From the NCBI GenBank assembly GCA_041690495.1, contig JAWLHE010000005.1, positions 186,001 through 250,000 on the forward strand: a stretch of 64,000 nucleotides of DNA, given 5' to 3'. Positions within the stretch are counted from its first letter, which is position 1. Each line of letters opens with the position of its first letter. Positions 16,397 through 24,329 of the stretch are shown here, piece by piece. This stretch comes from DATAAP01 sp041690495 (GTDB taxonomy: Bacteria; Pseudomonadota; Alphaproteobacteria; CACIAM-22H2). The notes under the pieces are model-generated. The model ran no database searches and had not been told where the DNA came from. It saw only the letters and a list, made by a program, of their open reading frames with translations. Both the position numbers and the translations under genes were made by a program.

Positions 16397-17236
16397 ATGC
16401 GCGTCCGGTATCGAAATTGCGCTGCGTCGGCCGGAGACCGGTCCGGCATCAATGCCCGACTCGTTACTGTGCAGAATCTCAGGTTACGCACCGAGCCTTC
16501 GATCGAGGCGCTCGCGACGATCGCGCTGCCGCATGGCACATCGGTCCGACCGATCTCGCTGAATCCGCCCGGATGGGTACAGCTCTCCGCCCAGACCGAT
16601 GACCAATCGCGCACCGGCTGGTGCATGCGCCGCATGCTCGACGCAGCGCTGCATGCGCCCATACCTGCATTTCCGGCGGCCGAGCGTCGAATGTGGGATC
16701 TGATCCGCCAGTACACCGGCCACGTCGGCTACCGGCTGGGCGCAAAGGCGTCGGGGCTCGGCGCCGAGCCGCCGGTGATCGACTGCTCGGGCTGGGTAGC
16801 TTTGATGCTGTCTGAGGCGATGTGGGCGCAGAACGTTGACGCGGGCGAGGACGTCTTCGATATCGCCGACATCGCTGCCTGCAATGCCTGGTCGGACCGG
16901 ATCATCCTCGAGGTCGAGGCACGGACGCCGATCCTGATCGAAGGCCCCGAAATCGCGGCTGCCGATCTGCCCAGATCCGCGACGATCGGGGTCAATGAGG
17001 GTTATTTCACCTGGCAAGAGAACCACCCGCGTATGCGCGGCATCAACCATATAGCCCAGGTCGTGCGGCGCCCGGCCGACCAGGCGCCGTTCGTCAGCGA
17101 GTCGTACTCGACGGACCCGGGCGGCGTACGCCTGACGCCGCTCGCCGACTGGCTCAATGCCAATTCGCACCATATAAAGGACGGCCGAGCCTGGGCCGTA
17201 GATCCGTTCGCAATGGCCGTTCGCCTCAGCGCATGA
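16397..17236 (+). CDS. SH3-domain and NlpC/P60-like cysteine hydrolase protein
   Basis: About 279 aa from ATG 16397; a GTG at 16319 in frame would add 26 residues with no clear function. Residues about 21-64 (VTVQNLRLRTEPSIEALATIALPHG to PPGWVQLS) are a bacterial SH3 domain. The rest resembles the NlpC/P60 fold: a catalytic-type Cys130 in VIDCSGWVALML and a His218 in GINHIAQVV, the order Cys then His being right for that family. Such proteins cleave or bind peptidoglycan peptides, but there is no clear signal peptide, so the protein may stay in the cytoplasm or use another exit. It is divergent from the chemoreceptor gene and stands before pyrB. Confidence 0.65.
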   Translation: MRVRYRNCAASAGDRSGINARLVTVQNLRLRTEPSIEALATIALPHGTSVRPISLNPPGWVQLSAQTDDQSRTGWCMRRMLDAALHAPIPAFPAAERRMWDLIRQYTGHVGYRLGAKASGLGAEPPVIDCSGWVALMLSEAMWAQNVDAGEDVFDIADIAACNAWSDRIILEVEARTPILIEGPEIAAADLPRSATIGVNEGYFTWQENHPRMRGINHIAQVVRRPADQAPFVSESYSTDPGGVRLTPLADWLNANSHHIKDGRAWAVDPFAMAVRLSA

Positions 17237-17293
17237 GAGACGCCCCCCAAGGGTTCGCAGCGCCCGCGACATTCGGGAGCGCACCGGCACTGC

Positions 17294-17323
17294 TTGCCCC
17301 GGGCCGCGGGTTACGCGTATAAG
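17294..17323 (+). promoter_or_regulatory. Candidate promoter of pyrB
   Basis: TTGCCC (17294-17299) and TATAAG (17318-17323) are separated by 18 bases. A start of transcription seven bases beyond would fall at about 17330, only three bases before the chosen pyrB ATG at 17333, so the mRNA would be nearly leaderless. The -35 is weak, so this is tentative. Confidence 0.35.
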
Positions 17324-17332
17324 GCCGCTTTG

Positions 17333-18328
17333 ATGACGCGCACGGGCTCCGCCCCTTCTCCTCGACCTGACGAGTCGCTCGGCCGCTTCCGGCACCGGCA
17401 CCTGCTTGGCATCGAAGGGCTTTCACCCGACGAGATCTCGCAGCTGCTCGACCTGTCGCAGGCCTATGTCGAACAGAACCGCGCCGCGGAGAAGAAGAGC
17501 GCGCTGCTGCGCGGCCGTACCGTCATCAATCTTTTCTACGAGAGCTCGACCCGCACGCGCACCTCCTTCGAGCTGGCGGGCAAGCGGCTCGGCGGCGATG
17601 TCATCAACATGTCGGCCGAAGCCTCGTCGGTCAAAAAGGGCGAAACCCTGATTGACACGGCAATGACGCTCAACGCCATGCTGCCCGACGTGCTGATCGT
17701 GCGGCATCCGGACTCGGGTGCGGTGAAGCTGCTGTCCGAGAAGGTCAACTGCGCCGTCATCAACGGCGGCGACGGGACCCACGAGCATCCCACCCAGGCG
17801 CTGCTCGACGCCCTCGCCATCCGGCGACGCAAGGGACGACTGATGGGCCTGACGGTCGCGATCTGCGGCGACATCCTGCACAGCCGCGTCGCGCGTTCCA
17901 ACATCCACCTCCTCAATGCGATGGGTGCCCGCGTGCGCGTGGTCGGCCCGCCCACTCTGATGCCGGCCCAGATCGACCGGCTCGGCGTCGAGGTGTTCTA
18001 CGACATGCGGGAAGGACTCAAGGACTGCGACATCGTTATGATGCTGCGGCTGCAGACCGAGCGGATGCAGGGCAAGTTCGTGCCCTCGATCCGCGAGTAT
18101 TTCCATTTCTACGGCCTCGACCGCGACAAGCTCGCTCACGCCAGACCGGATGCACTGATCATGCATCCCGGGCCGATGAACCGCGGCGCCGAGATCGACA
18201 GCGAGGTCGCCGACGACGTCGAGCGCTCGCTGATTCGCGAGCAGGTCGAGATGGGTGTCGCGGTGCGCATGGCGTGCCTCGACATGCTGACGCGCAACCT
18301 TCTAGCCAACACGGACGCGCGCGGATGA
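17333..18328 (+). CDS. pyrB: Aspartate carbamoyltransferase catalytic chain
   Basis: 331-aa enzyme joining carbamoyl phosphate and aspartate in the second step of de novo pyrimidine synthesis. Carbamoyl-phosphate motif ESSTRTRTSFELA near residues 65-77, HPTQALLD near 148-155, and HPGPMNRG near 282-289 are all intact. There is no pyrI regulatory gene nearby. Its stop overlaps the start of the pseudo-dihydroorotase gene (ATGA), the arrangement in which PyrB forms a complex with a catalytically dead PyrC homologue. The start is ATG 17333; the frame is open upstream to 17294 but lacks family similarity. Confidence 0.96.
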   Translation: MTRTGSAPSPRPDESLGRFRHRHLLGIEGLSPDEISQLLDLSQAYVEQNRAAEKKSALLRGRTVINLFYESSTRTRTSFELAGKRLGGDVINMSAEASSVKKGETLIDTAMTLNAMLPDVLIVRHPDSGAVKLLSEKVNCAVINGGDGTHEHPTQALLDALAIRRRKGRLMGLTVAICGDILHSRVARSNIHLLNAMGARVRVVGPPTLMPAQIDRLGVEVFYDMREGLKDCDIVMMLRLQTERMQGKFVPSIREYFHFYGLDRDKLAHARPDALIMHPGPMNRGAEIDSEVADDVERSLIREQVEMGVAVRMACLDMLTRNLLANTDARG

Positions 18329-19659
18329 AGGCACTGCGGGGGGAACCGGGCGTAAAGGGCGGACCGCCCATCGCCTATGTCAATGCGCGCCTGCTCGACC
18401 CGGCGAGCGGCCTCGATTCGCTCGGCGGTGTCGTCGTCAGCGACGGAGTCATTGCGGATTTCGGCCAGCATCTCGGCCGCGCCTCCGCGCTCGGCACACA
18501 GGACATAGAGGCGTTCGACTGCGGCGGCACCTGCCTCGCGCCGGGGCTGGTCGACATGCGCACGCAGCTGCGGGAGCCCGGCGAGGAGCACAAGGAGACC
18601 TTCGCAACGGCAAGCGCCGCGGCCGCGGCCGGCGGCGTCACCTCGATGGTAGCACTGCCCAACACCAAGCCGGTCATCGACGACGCGGCGCTGGTCGATT
18701 CGATTGCGCGCCGCGCGCGCGAGACAAGCCGGGCCAAGATTTATACCTACGCCGCGGTGACCCGCGGCCTCGCCGGCCACGAGATCACAGAGATGGGTAT
18801 GCTGGCCGAGGCCGGGGCGCTGGGCTTCACGGACGGCGTCCAGGCGGTCGCCGACGCGCAAGTCATGCGGCGCGCCCTGTCCTATGCACGCGCTTTCGGA
18901 CGCATGGTCATCCAGCATCCCGAAGAGCCGTCGCTGGCGCAGAACGGCTGCATGACCGAGGGCGAGATCGCCACCAGGCTGGGCCTGCCCGGCATCACGC
19001 CCGCCGCCGAGGTGATAATGATCGAGCGCGACCTGCGCCTGGTCGAGGTCACGCAGGGCCGCTATCACGTCGCGCATGTGTCCACGGCCGCGGCCGTCGA
19101 TGCGATCCGCCGCGCCAAGGCGCGCGGCCTCCCTGTGACGGCCGATACCGCCCCGCCCTACTTCGCCCTCAACGAAATCGCCATCGGCGATTATCGCACT
19201 TTCGCCAAGGTGTCGCCGCCGCTGCGCAGCGAGGACGACCGGCAGGCGGTGATTCAAGGCCTCAAGGATGGGACGATCGACGCGATCGCCTCCGATCATG
19301 CGCCGCATGACCAGGATTCGAAGCGCCTGCCGTTCGCACAGGCGGCCTTCGGCATGATCGGGCTCGAGACCCTGCTGCCGATCAGCCTCGACCTGGTCCA
19401 CAACAAGCATCTGTCGCCACTCACGCTGCTCGACCGGCTGACGCATGCGCCGGCGCGGCTGCTCGGCCTGCCGGCGGGACGGCTGAAGAAGGGTGCTCCG
19501 GCCGACCTCATCTTGTTCGATCCGGAGCAGGCATGGCAGATCCGTGAGAAGGATTTCCGCTCGAAGTCCAAGAATTCGGCATTCGACGGCCGTCCGGTTC
19601 AGGGCCGCATACGGCGGACCCTGGTCGACGGTGCCACGGTTTTCGCCCTAGGCTCCTAG
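18325..19659 (+). CDS. pyrX: Inactive dihydroorotase-like subunit (PyrC', PyrX)
   Basis: 444-aa amidohydrolase-fold protein, same size as long-type dihydroorotases. The active enzyme's metal motif DxHxHxREPG reads DMRTQLREPG here (residues 77-86), so both His ligands are replaced by Arg79 and Gln81. The second His pair, normally PHH before the lid, reads APPYFALNE. SDHAPHDQDSK near residue 320 is intact. The loss of metal ligands makes catalysis very unlikely. This matches the non-catalytic PyrC' that stabilises PyrB in Pseudomonas and many alphaproteobacteria. Translation is coupled to pyrB through ATGA. A working pyrC must lie elsewhere in the genome. Confidence 0.9.
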   Translation: MKALRGEPGVKGGPPIAYVNARLLDPASGLDSLGGVVVSDGVIADFGQHLGRASALGTQDIEAFDCGGTCLAPGLVDMRTQLREPGEEHKETFATASAAAAAGGVTSMVALPNTKPVIDDAALVDSIARRARETSRAKIYTYAAVTRGLAGHEITEMGMLAEAGALGFTDGVQAVADAQVMRRALSYARAFGRMVIQHPEEPSLAQNGCMTEGEIATRLGLPGITPAAEVIMIERDLRLVEVTQGRYHVAHVSTAAAVDAIRRAKARGLPVTADTAPPYFALNEIAIGDYRTFAKVSPPLRSEDDRQAVIQGLKDGTIDAIASDHAPHDQDSKRLPFAQAAFGMIGLETLLPISLDLVHNKHLSPLTLLDRLTHAPARLLGLPAGRLKKGAPADLILFDPEQAWQIREKDFRSKSKNSAFDGRPVQGRIRRTLVDGATVFALGS

Positions 19660-19684
19660 CTCGTTCTACGCCGACGGAGCGACG

Positions 19685-20353
19685 ATGCCCGACCCGATCA
19701 GCTGGTCACTGGTGTGGCCCTATTTTCTCGCCGCGTTTTCGTTCGGCTATCTGCTCGGATCGATACCCTTTGGCCTGGTGCTAACCAGGCTCGCGGGCCT
19801 GGGTGACATTCGGAGCATCGGGTCCGGCAATATCGGTGCCACCAACGTCCTACGCACCGGCCGCAAGGGCCTGGCGCTGGCAACGCTTCTGCTCGATGGG
19901 GGCAAAGGTGCATTGGCCGTGCTGGTCGCCGGGATGTGGGGACCCGACCTCGCGCTGATGGCCGGCTACGGCGTGCTGCTCGGCCACCTCTTTCCGGTAT
20001 GGCTCAAGTTCAAGGGCGGCAAGGGTGTCGCGACCAAGCTCGGCATTCTGCTCGCCATCGATTTCCCGGTTGGCGCCGCCGCATGCCTGACCTGGCTGCT
20101 TGTAGCCGTGGTGACGCGCTACTCCTCGCTCGCATCGTTGCTATCGACCGCGGCGGCCCCGCTCTACGCGCTCTTTCTTCCTCTGCTGTGGGCGAAGGGC
20201 GCGGTCTCGATCGGCGACACGCAGATGGCGGTGTTCGCCGCGATCCTTGCGGTGCTGGTCTGGATCCAGCACCGCGAGAACATCCGCCGGCTGCTCACCG
20301 GCACGGAATCGAAGATCGGGGCGAAGAAAAGCGCGCCGGCCGGGCCGGGCTAG
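19685..20353 (+). CDS. plsY: Glycerol-3-phosphate acyltransferase PlsY
   Basis: 222-aa membrane enzyme that moves an acyl group from acyl phosphate to glycerol 3-phosphate, the first step of phospholipid synthesis. Family motifs are present: GYLLGSIPFGLVLTR, GSGNIGATNVLRTGRKGLAL near 54-73, LLLDGGKGALAV, and HLFPVWLKFKGGKGVAT near 104-120. Five to six hydrophobic helices fit the known topology, with motifs on the cytoplasmic... periplasm-facing loops as in other PlsY. It follows the pseudo-dihydroorotase gene by 25 bp and precedes dprA; this gene order is common in alphaproteobacteria. Confidence 0.95.
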   Translation: MPDPISWSLVWPYFLAAFSFGYLLGSIPFGLVLTRLAGLGDIRSIGSGNIGATNVLRTGRKGLALATLLLDGGKGALAVLVAGMWGPDLALMAGYGVLLGHLFPVWLKFKGGKGVATKLGILLAIDFPVGAAACLTWLLVAVVTRYSSLASLLSTAAAPLYALFLPLLWAKGAVSIGDTQMAVFAAILAVLVWIQHRENIRRLLTGTESKIGAKKSAPAGPG

Positions 20354-20475
20354 CGCCGCGACTGCGGGCCGGAGCGAAGCACTGGCTTGCGCCCGGGCAG
20401 CGGCGCTTGCTAGATCGTCTGTTGAAATGAAGATCCAGTTCACCGCTTAAAGTTGTGACCCGCAGAGGCGAGAAG

Positions 20476-21588
20476 GTGGCGGAGTCACTCACGGACCGGG
20501 AGCGGCGCGACAGGCTGCGCCTGATTCGCACCGAGGGCATCGGGCCGATCACCTATTTTCAGCTCCTGAAGCGGTTCGCCAGCGCCGCCGCAGCGATCAA
20601 TGCGTTGCCCGAGCTCGCCCGGCGCGGCGGTCGGAGTACGCCTCCACGCATCCGCTCCGTCGCCGAGGCCGAGGCGGAGATCGAGGCGGTCGCCCGGCTC
20701 GGCGCGCGCCTCATCGCGCATGACGAGAGCGGTTATCCGCCTGCACTTGCCGCAATCGAAGGGGCGCCGCCTCTCCTGTATGTGCGCGGCCGGGCCGAGA
20801 TGCTGGTTCGGCAAGCCGTCGCCATCGTCGGCGCGCGCAACGCCTCTGCCAACGGGATGCGATTCGCGCGCCAGCTTGCGGCCGAACTCGGCGCAGCCGG
20901 GCTTCTGGTCGTCTCCGGGCTCGCGCGGGGAATCGACACGGCGGCGCATCGCGGCGCCCTTTCCACGGGAACCGTCGCCGTGATGGCTGGGGGAGTCGAC
21001 GTGGTCTATCCGCCGGAGAACGACGGTCTTTATGCGGAGATTCTCGAAACCGGCGCCGTCGTCAGCGAGTTGCCGCCCGGCGTCAAGCCGACAGAGCGCC
21101 ACTTCCCGCGCCGCAACCGGATCGTGTCCGGGATCGCGCGCGGCGTCGTGGTGGTCGAGGCCGCACCACGGTCAGGCTCGCTCATCACCGCGCGGCTTGC
21201 CGGCGAGCAGGGACGCGAGGTGTTCGCCGTGCCGGGCTCGCCGCTCGACCCGCGCGCGCGGGGCACCAACAACCTGATCCGGCAGGGCGCCATCCTGACC
21301 GAGAGCGCCGCCGATGTCCTGGACGGTCTCGGTTCCACCGCCCTGCCGAGGCTCCACGAATCCGTTCCGCACCCGCAGTGCGAGCCGGAAAATGGCTCTT
21401 TGGCCTCCGAAGCTGAGCTGTTAACTGCCCGTGAACAAGTTATCGGGAAACTCGGCCCGACCCCGGTGCCGGTTGACGAAATCGTCCGGCAGTGCCAATT
21501 AGCACCCGCTGTCGTGTTAACCATCCTCCTCGAGTTGGAGTTGGCGGGCCGCCTCACGAGATATCCAGGAAACCAGGTTTCTGGTTGA
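20476..21588 (+). CDS. dprA: DNA-processing protein DprA/Smf
   Basis: 370-aa protein that loads RecA on incoming single-stranded DNA during natural transformation. The N-terminal SAM-like part is followed by the Rossmann-type DNA-binding domain with VAIVGARNASANGMRFARQLA, VVSGLARGIDTAAHRGAL and FPRRNRIVSGIARGVVVVEAAPRSGSLITARLA. The C-terminal 60 residues (TPVPVDEIVRQCQLAPAVVLTILLELELAGRLTRYPG) form the winged-helix DML1-like domain. GTG 20476 has GAGG seven bases upstream; a GTG at 20455 in frame is possible but has no ribosome binding site. It sits between plsY and topA on the same strand. dprA is also kept in many non-competent bacteria. Confidence 0.93.
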   Translation: MAESLTDRERRDRLRLIRTEGIGPITYFQLLKRFASAAAAINALPELARRGGRSTPPRIRSVAEAEAEIEAVARLGARLIAHDESGYPPALAAIEGAPPLLYVRGRAEMLVRQAVAIVGARNASANGMRFARQLAAELGAAGLLVVSGLARGIDTAAHRGALSTGTVAVMAGGVDVVYPPENDGLYAEILETGAVVSELPPGVKPTERHFPRRNRIVSGIARGVVVVEAAPRSGSLITARLAGEQGREVFAVPGSPLDPRARGTNNLIRQGAILTESAADVLDGLGSTALPRLHESVPHPQCEPENGSLASEAELLTAREQVIGKLGPTPVPVDEIVRQCQLAPAVVLTILLELELAGRLTRYPGNQVSG

Positions 21589-21644
21589 AAACAAGGTTCT
21601 AGGCCCATTTACCGAAGAACGAAGTTTAGGTTGAAAGCCGACGC

Positions 21645-24314
21645 ATGAAAGTCGTCGTTGTTGAATCGCCTGCCAAGGCGAAGACCATCAACAAGTATCT
21701 CGGGTCCGGATACACCGTGCTCGCGAGCTTCGGGCACGTGCGCGACCTCAAGGAAAAAGACGGGGCCGTCGAGCCCGACCGCGACTTCACCATGCATTGG
21801 GAGGTTGGCGACCGCGCCCGCAAGCCGATCAACGAGATCACCAAGGCGCTGAAGAACGCCGACAGCCTGTACCTTGCCACCGACCCCGACCGCGAGGGCG
21901 AGGCCATTTCCTGGCACCTCAAGGAAGTCCTGAGCCAAGGCAAAAACCTCAAAGATCTCGACGTCAAGCGCGTGGTCTTCAACGAGATCACGAAGAATGC
22001 CGTGCTCGACGCGATGAAGAATCCGCGCGACCTCGACCGCGACCTGGTCGAGGCCTACATGGCGCGGCGCGCGCTCGACTACCTGGTCGGCTTCAACCTC
22101 TCGCCGGTGCTGTGGCGCAAGCTCCCGGGCAGCCGCTCGGCCGGGCGCGTGCAGTCGGTGGCGCTTCGGCTCATCTGCGAGCGCGAGACCGAGATCGAGC
22201 GCTTCAAGCCGCGCGAATACTGGACCATCGTTGCCGAGTTCCGCACGCCCGCTGGCGCCACGTTCTCGGCCCAGCTCACGCATCTCGATGGGCAGAAGCT
22301 GGACAAGTTCACACTGGGTACCGAGGAGGACGCCAAGCGCGCAGTCGCGGCAATCCTTGCCGGCGATCCGTACACAGTCGCGGGCATCGAGAAGAAGCGC
22401 ACGCGGCGCAACCCCTTTCCACCCTTCACCACTTCAACCCTCCAGCAAGAGGCCTCGCGCAAGCTCGGCCTCGGCGCCAGCCGCACGATGCGCATCGCCC
22501 AGCAACTCTACGAGGGCGTCGATATCGGCGGCGAGACCGTCGGCCTGATCACCTACATGCGTACCGACAGCGTGACCCTGTCGCGCGAGGCGATCGCGGC
22601 GGCGCGCCAGCTGATCGGCGAGCAGTACGGCGCGAAGTACGTGCCGGAGGCGCCGCGCGTGTGGAAGACCAAGGCCAAGAACGCGCAGGAAGCGCATGAA
22701 GGCATCCGCCCGACAGACCTGTCGCGCCGGCCCGAGCTCGTCGCCAAGTATCTCGACAATGACCAGCGCCGCCTCTACGAGCTGATCTGGCGACGCACGC
22801 TCGCCAGCGAGATGGAGAGTGCCGAGCTCGACCAGACCGCGGTCGACATCGCCTCGGCGGACCGCAAAACCGTGTTTCGCGCGACCGGCTCGATCATCGT
22901 GTTCGACGGATTCCTCACGCTTTACCGCGAGGACCGCGACGACCCGTCGGGCGAGGAGGATGAGGACAACCGAGTCCTGCCGGCCGTCAGCGAGGGCGAG
23001 CGCCTCGCCCGTGGCGAGCCCAAATCCGACCAGCATTTCACCCAGCCCCCGCCACGATACAGCGAGGCGAGCCTGGTCAAGAAGCTCGAGGAACTCGGCA
23101 TCGGCCGGCCGTCGACTTACGCCAGCATTCTCGACGTCCTGCAGACCCGCGGCTATGTGCGGCTCGACAAGCGCCGCTTCATTCCCGAGGACCGCGGCCG
23201 CATCGTCACCGCCTTCCTCGAGAGCTTCTTCAACCAGTACGTCCAGTATGATTTCACCGCGCGTCTTGAAGAGCTGCTGGACGACATCTCCGGCGGGCGG
23301 GCCAACTGGAAGGACGTGCTGCGAGAGTTCTGGCAGGCGTTCTCCGAGGCGGTCGGAAGCACCAAAGACCTGACGATCACGCAGGTGATCGACTCGCTCG
23401 ACGAGGAGCTGGGGCCGCATTTCTTCCCGCCCCTGCCCGACGGCCGCAATCCGCGCCTGTGCCCCGGCTGCAACGAGGGCCGCCTCTCACTGAAGCTCGG
23501 CAAATTCGGCGCTTTCATCGGCTGCTCGCGCTATCCGGATTGCCGCTACACCCGGCCGCTCGCGGTCGAGAATGGCAATGGCGCCGACAGCGGCTTCGAA
23601 GGCACCAAAACGCTCGGCGTCGATCCGGTTTCCGGCGAGATGGTGAGTCTGCGCAAGGGACCGTACGGGTTGTACCTCCAGCTCGGCGAGGGCGGCGAGG
23701 ACGTCAAGCCCAAACGCGTATCGCTGCCGAAGGACGTTCCGCTCGACACGCTCGAGCTCGAGACCGCGCTCAGGCTGCTGGCGCTGCCGCGCGAGGTCGG
23801 CATCCATCCCGCCGATGGCGAAAAGATTCTCGCAGGCCTCGGCCGCTTCGGCCCATACCTGAAGCATGGCAATGAATACCGCTCCCTCGAGTCGACGCAG
23901 GATCTGCTGACCGTCGGCCTCAACCGCGCAGTCGACATCCTGGCGCAGCCCAAGACCGGCCGCCGCCGTGCCGCCGCGAGCAACATGCGCGAGCTCGGCA
24001 AGCATCCGGACGACGGCAAGGTCGTGAATGCCGGCGTCGGCCGCTACGGGCCGTTCGTCAAACACGGCTCGGTCTATGCCAACATCCCGAAGGACCGCAC
24101 GGTCGAGGAGATCACACTCGACGAGGCGGTCGCGCTGATCGCCGAGCGCGTCGCCAAGGGCGGCGGCAAGAAGAAGCGCAAGGGCAAGGCCGCCGAGGCG
24201 CCGCCCGAGGCCAAGGCCGCGCCCGAGACGAAGCCGAAGCGCAAGACCAAGGCCAAGGCGAAGACGAAGGCGAAAATGAAGACGCCGGAGCCCGCCGAGG
24301 ACGACGCGGATTAA
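21645..24314 (+). CDS. topA: DNA topoisomerase I
   Basis: 889-aa type IA topoisomerase that relaxes negative supercoils. The TOPRIM domain starts at once (MKVVVVESPAKAKTINKYLG) and ends with DPDREGEAISWHL, carrying the Mg2+-binding acidic triad. The active-site Tyr is in GLITYMRTDS at about residue 304. One C4 zinc ribbon is seen (LCPGCNEGRLSLKLGKFGAFIGCSRYPDCRY), followed by two zinc-free Topo C-terminal repeats with GRFGPYLKHG and GRYGPFVKHG. The tail of about 50 residues is Lys/Ala/Pro-rich, typical of alphaproteobacterial TopA and likely DNA-binding. It follows dprA and would be followed by rnr but for the inverted beta-helix gene between them. Confidence 0.97.
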   Translation: MKVVVVESPAKAKTINKYLGSGYTVLASFGHVRDLKEKDGAVEPDRDFTMHWEVGDRARKPINEITKALKNADSLYLATDPDREGEAISWHLKEVLSQGKNLKDLDVKRVVFNEITKNAVLDAMKNPRDLDRDLVEAYMARRALDYLVGFNLSPVLWRKLPGSRSAGRVQSVALRLICERETEIERFKPREYWTIVAEFRTPAGATFSAQLTHLDGQKLDKFTLGTEEDAKRAVAAILAGDPYTVAGIEKKRTRRNPFPPFTTSTLQQEASRKLGLGASRTMRIAQQLYEGVDIGGETVGLITYMRTDSVTLSREAIAAARQLIGEQYGAKYVPEAPRVWKTKAKNAQEAHEGIRPTDLSRRPELVAKYLDNDQRRLYELIWRRTLASEMESAELDQTAVDIASADRKTVFRATGSIIVFDGFLTLYREDRDDPSGEEDEDNRVLPAVSEGERLARGEPKSDQHFTQPPPRYSEASLVKKLEELGIGRPSTYASILDVLQTRGYVRLDKRRFIPEDRGRIVTAFLESFFNQYVQYDFTARLEELLDDISGGRANWKDVLREFWQAFSEAVGSTKDLTITQVIDSLDEELGPHFFPPLPDGRNPRLCPGCNEGRLSLKLGKFGAFIGCSRYPDCRYTRPLAVENGNGADSGFEGTKTLGVDPVSGEMVSLRKGPYGLYLQLGEGGEDVKPKRVSLPKDVPLDTLELETALRLLALPREVGIHPADGEKILAGLGRFGPYLKHGNEYRSLESTQDLLTVGLNRAVDILAQPKTGRRRAAASNMRELGKHPDDGKVVNAGVGRYGPFVKHGSVYANIPKDRTVEEITLDEAVALIAERVAKGGGKKKRKGKAAEAPPEAKAAPETKPKRKTKAKAKTKAKMKTPEPAEDDAD

Positions 24315-24329
24315 GCGGCCGCGGCCCTT

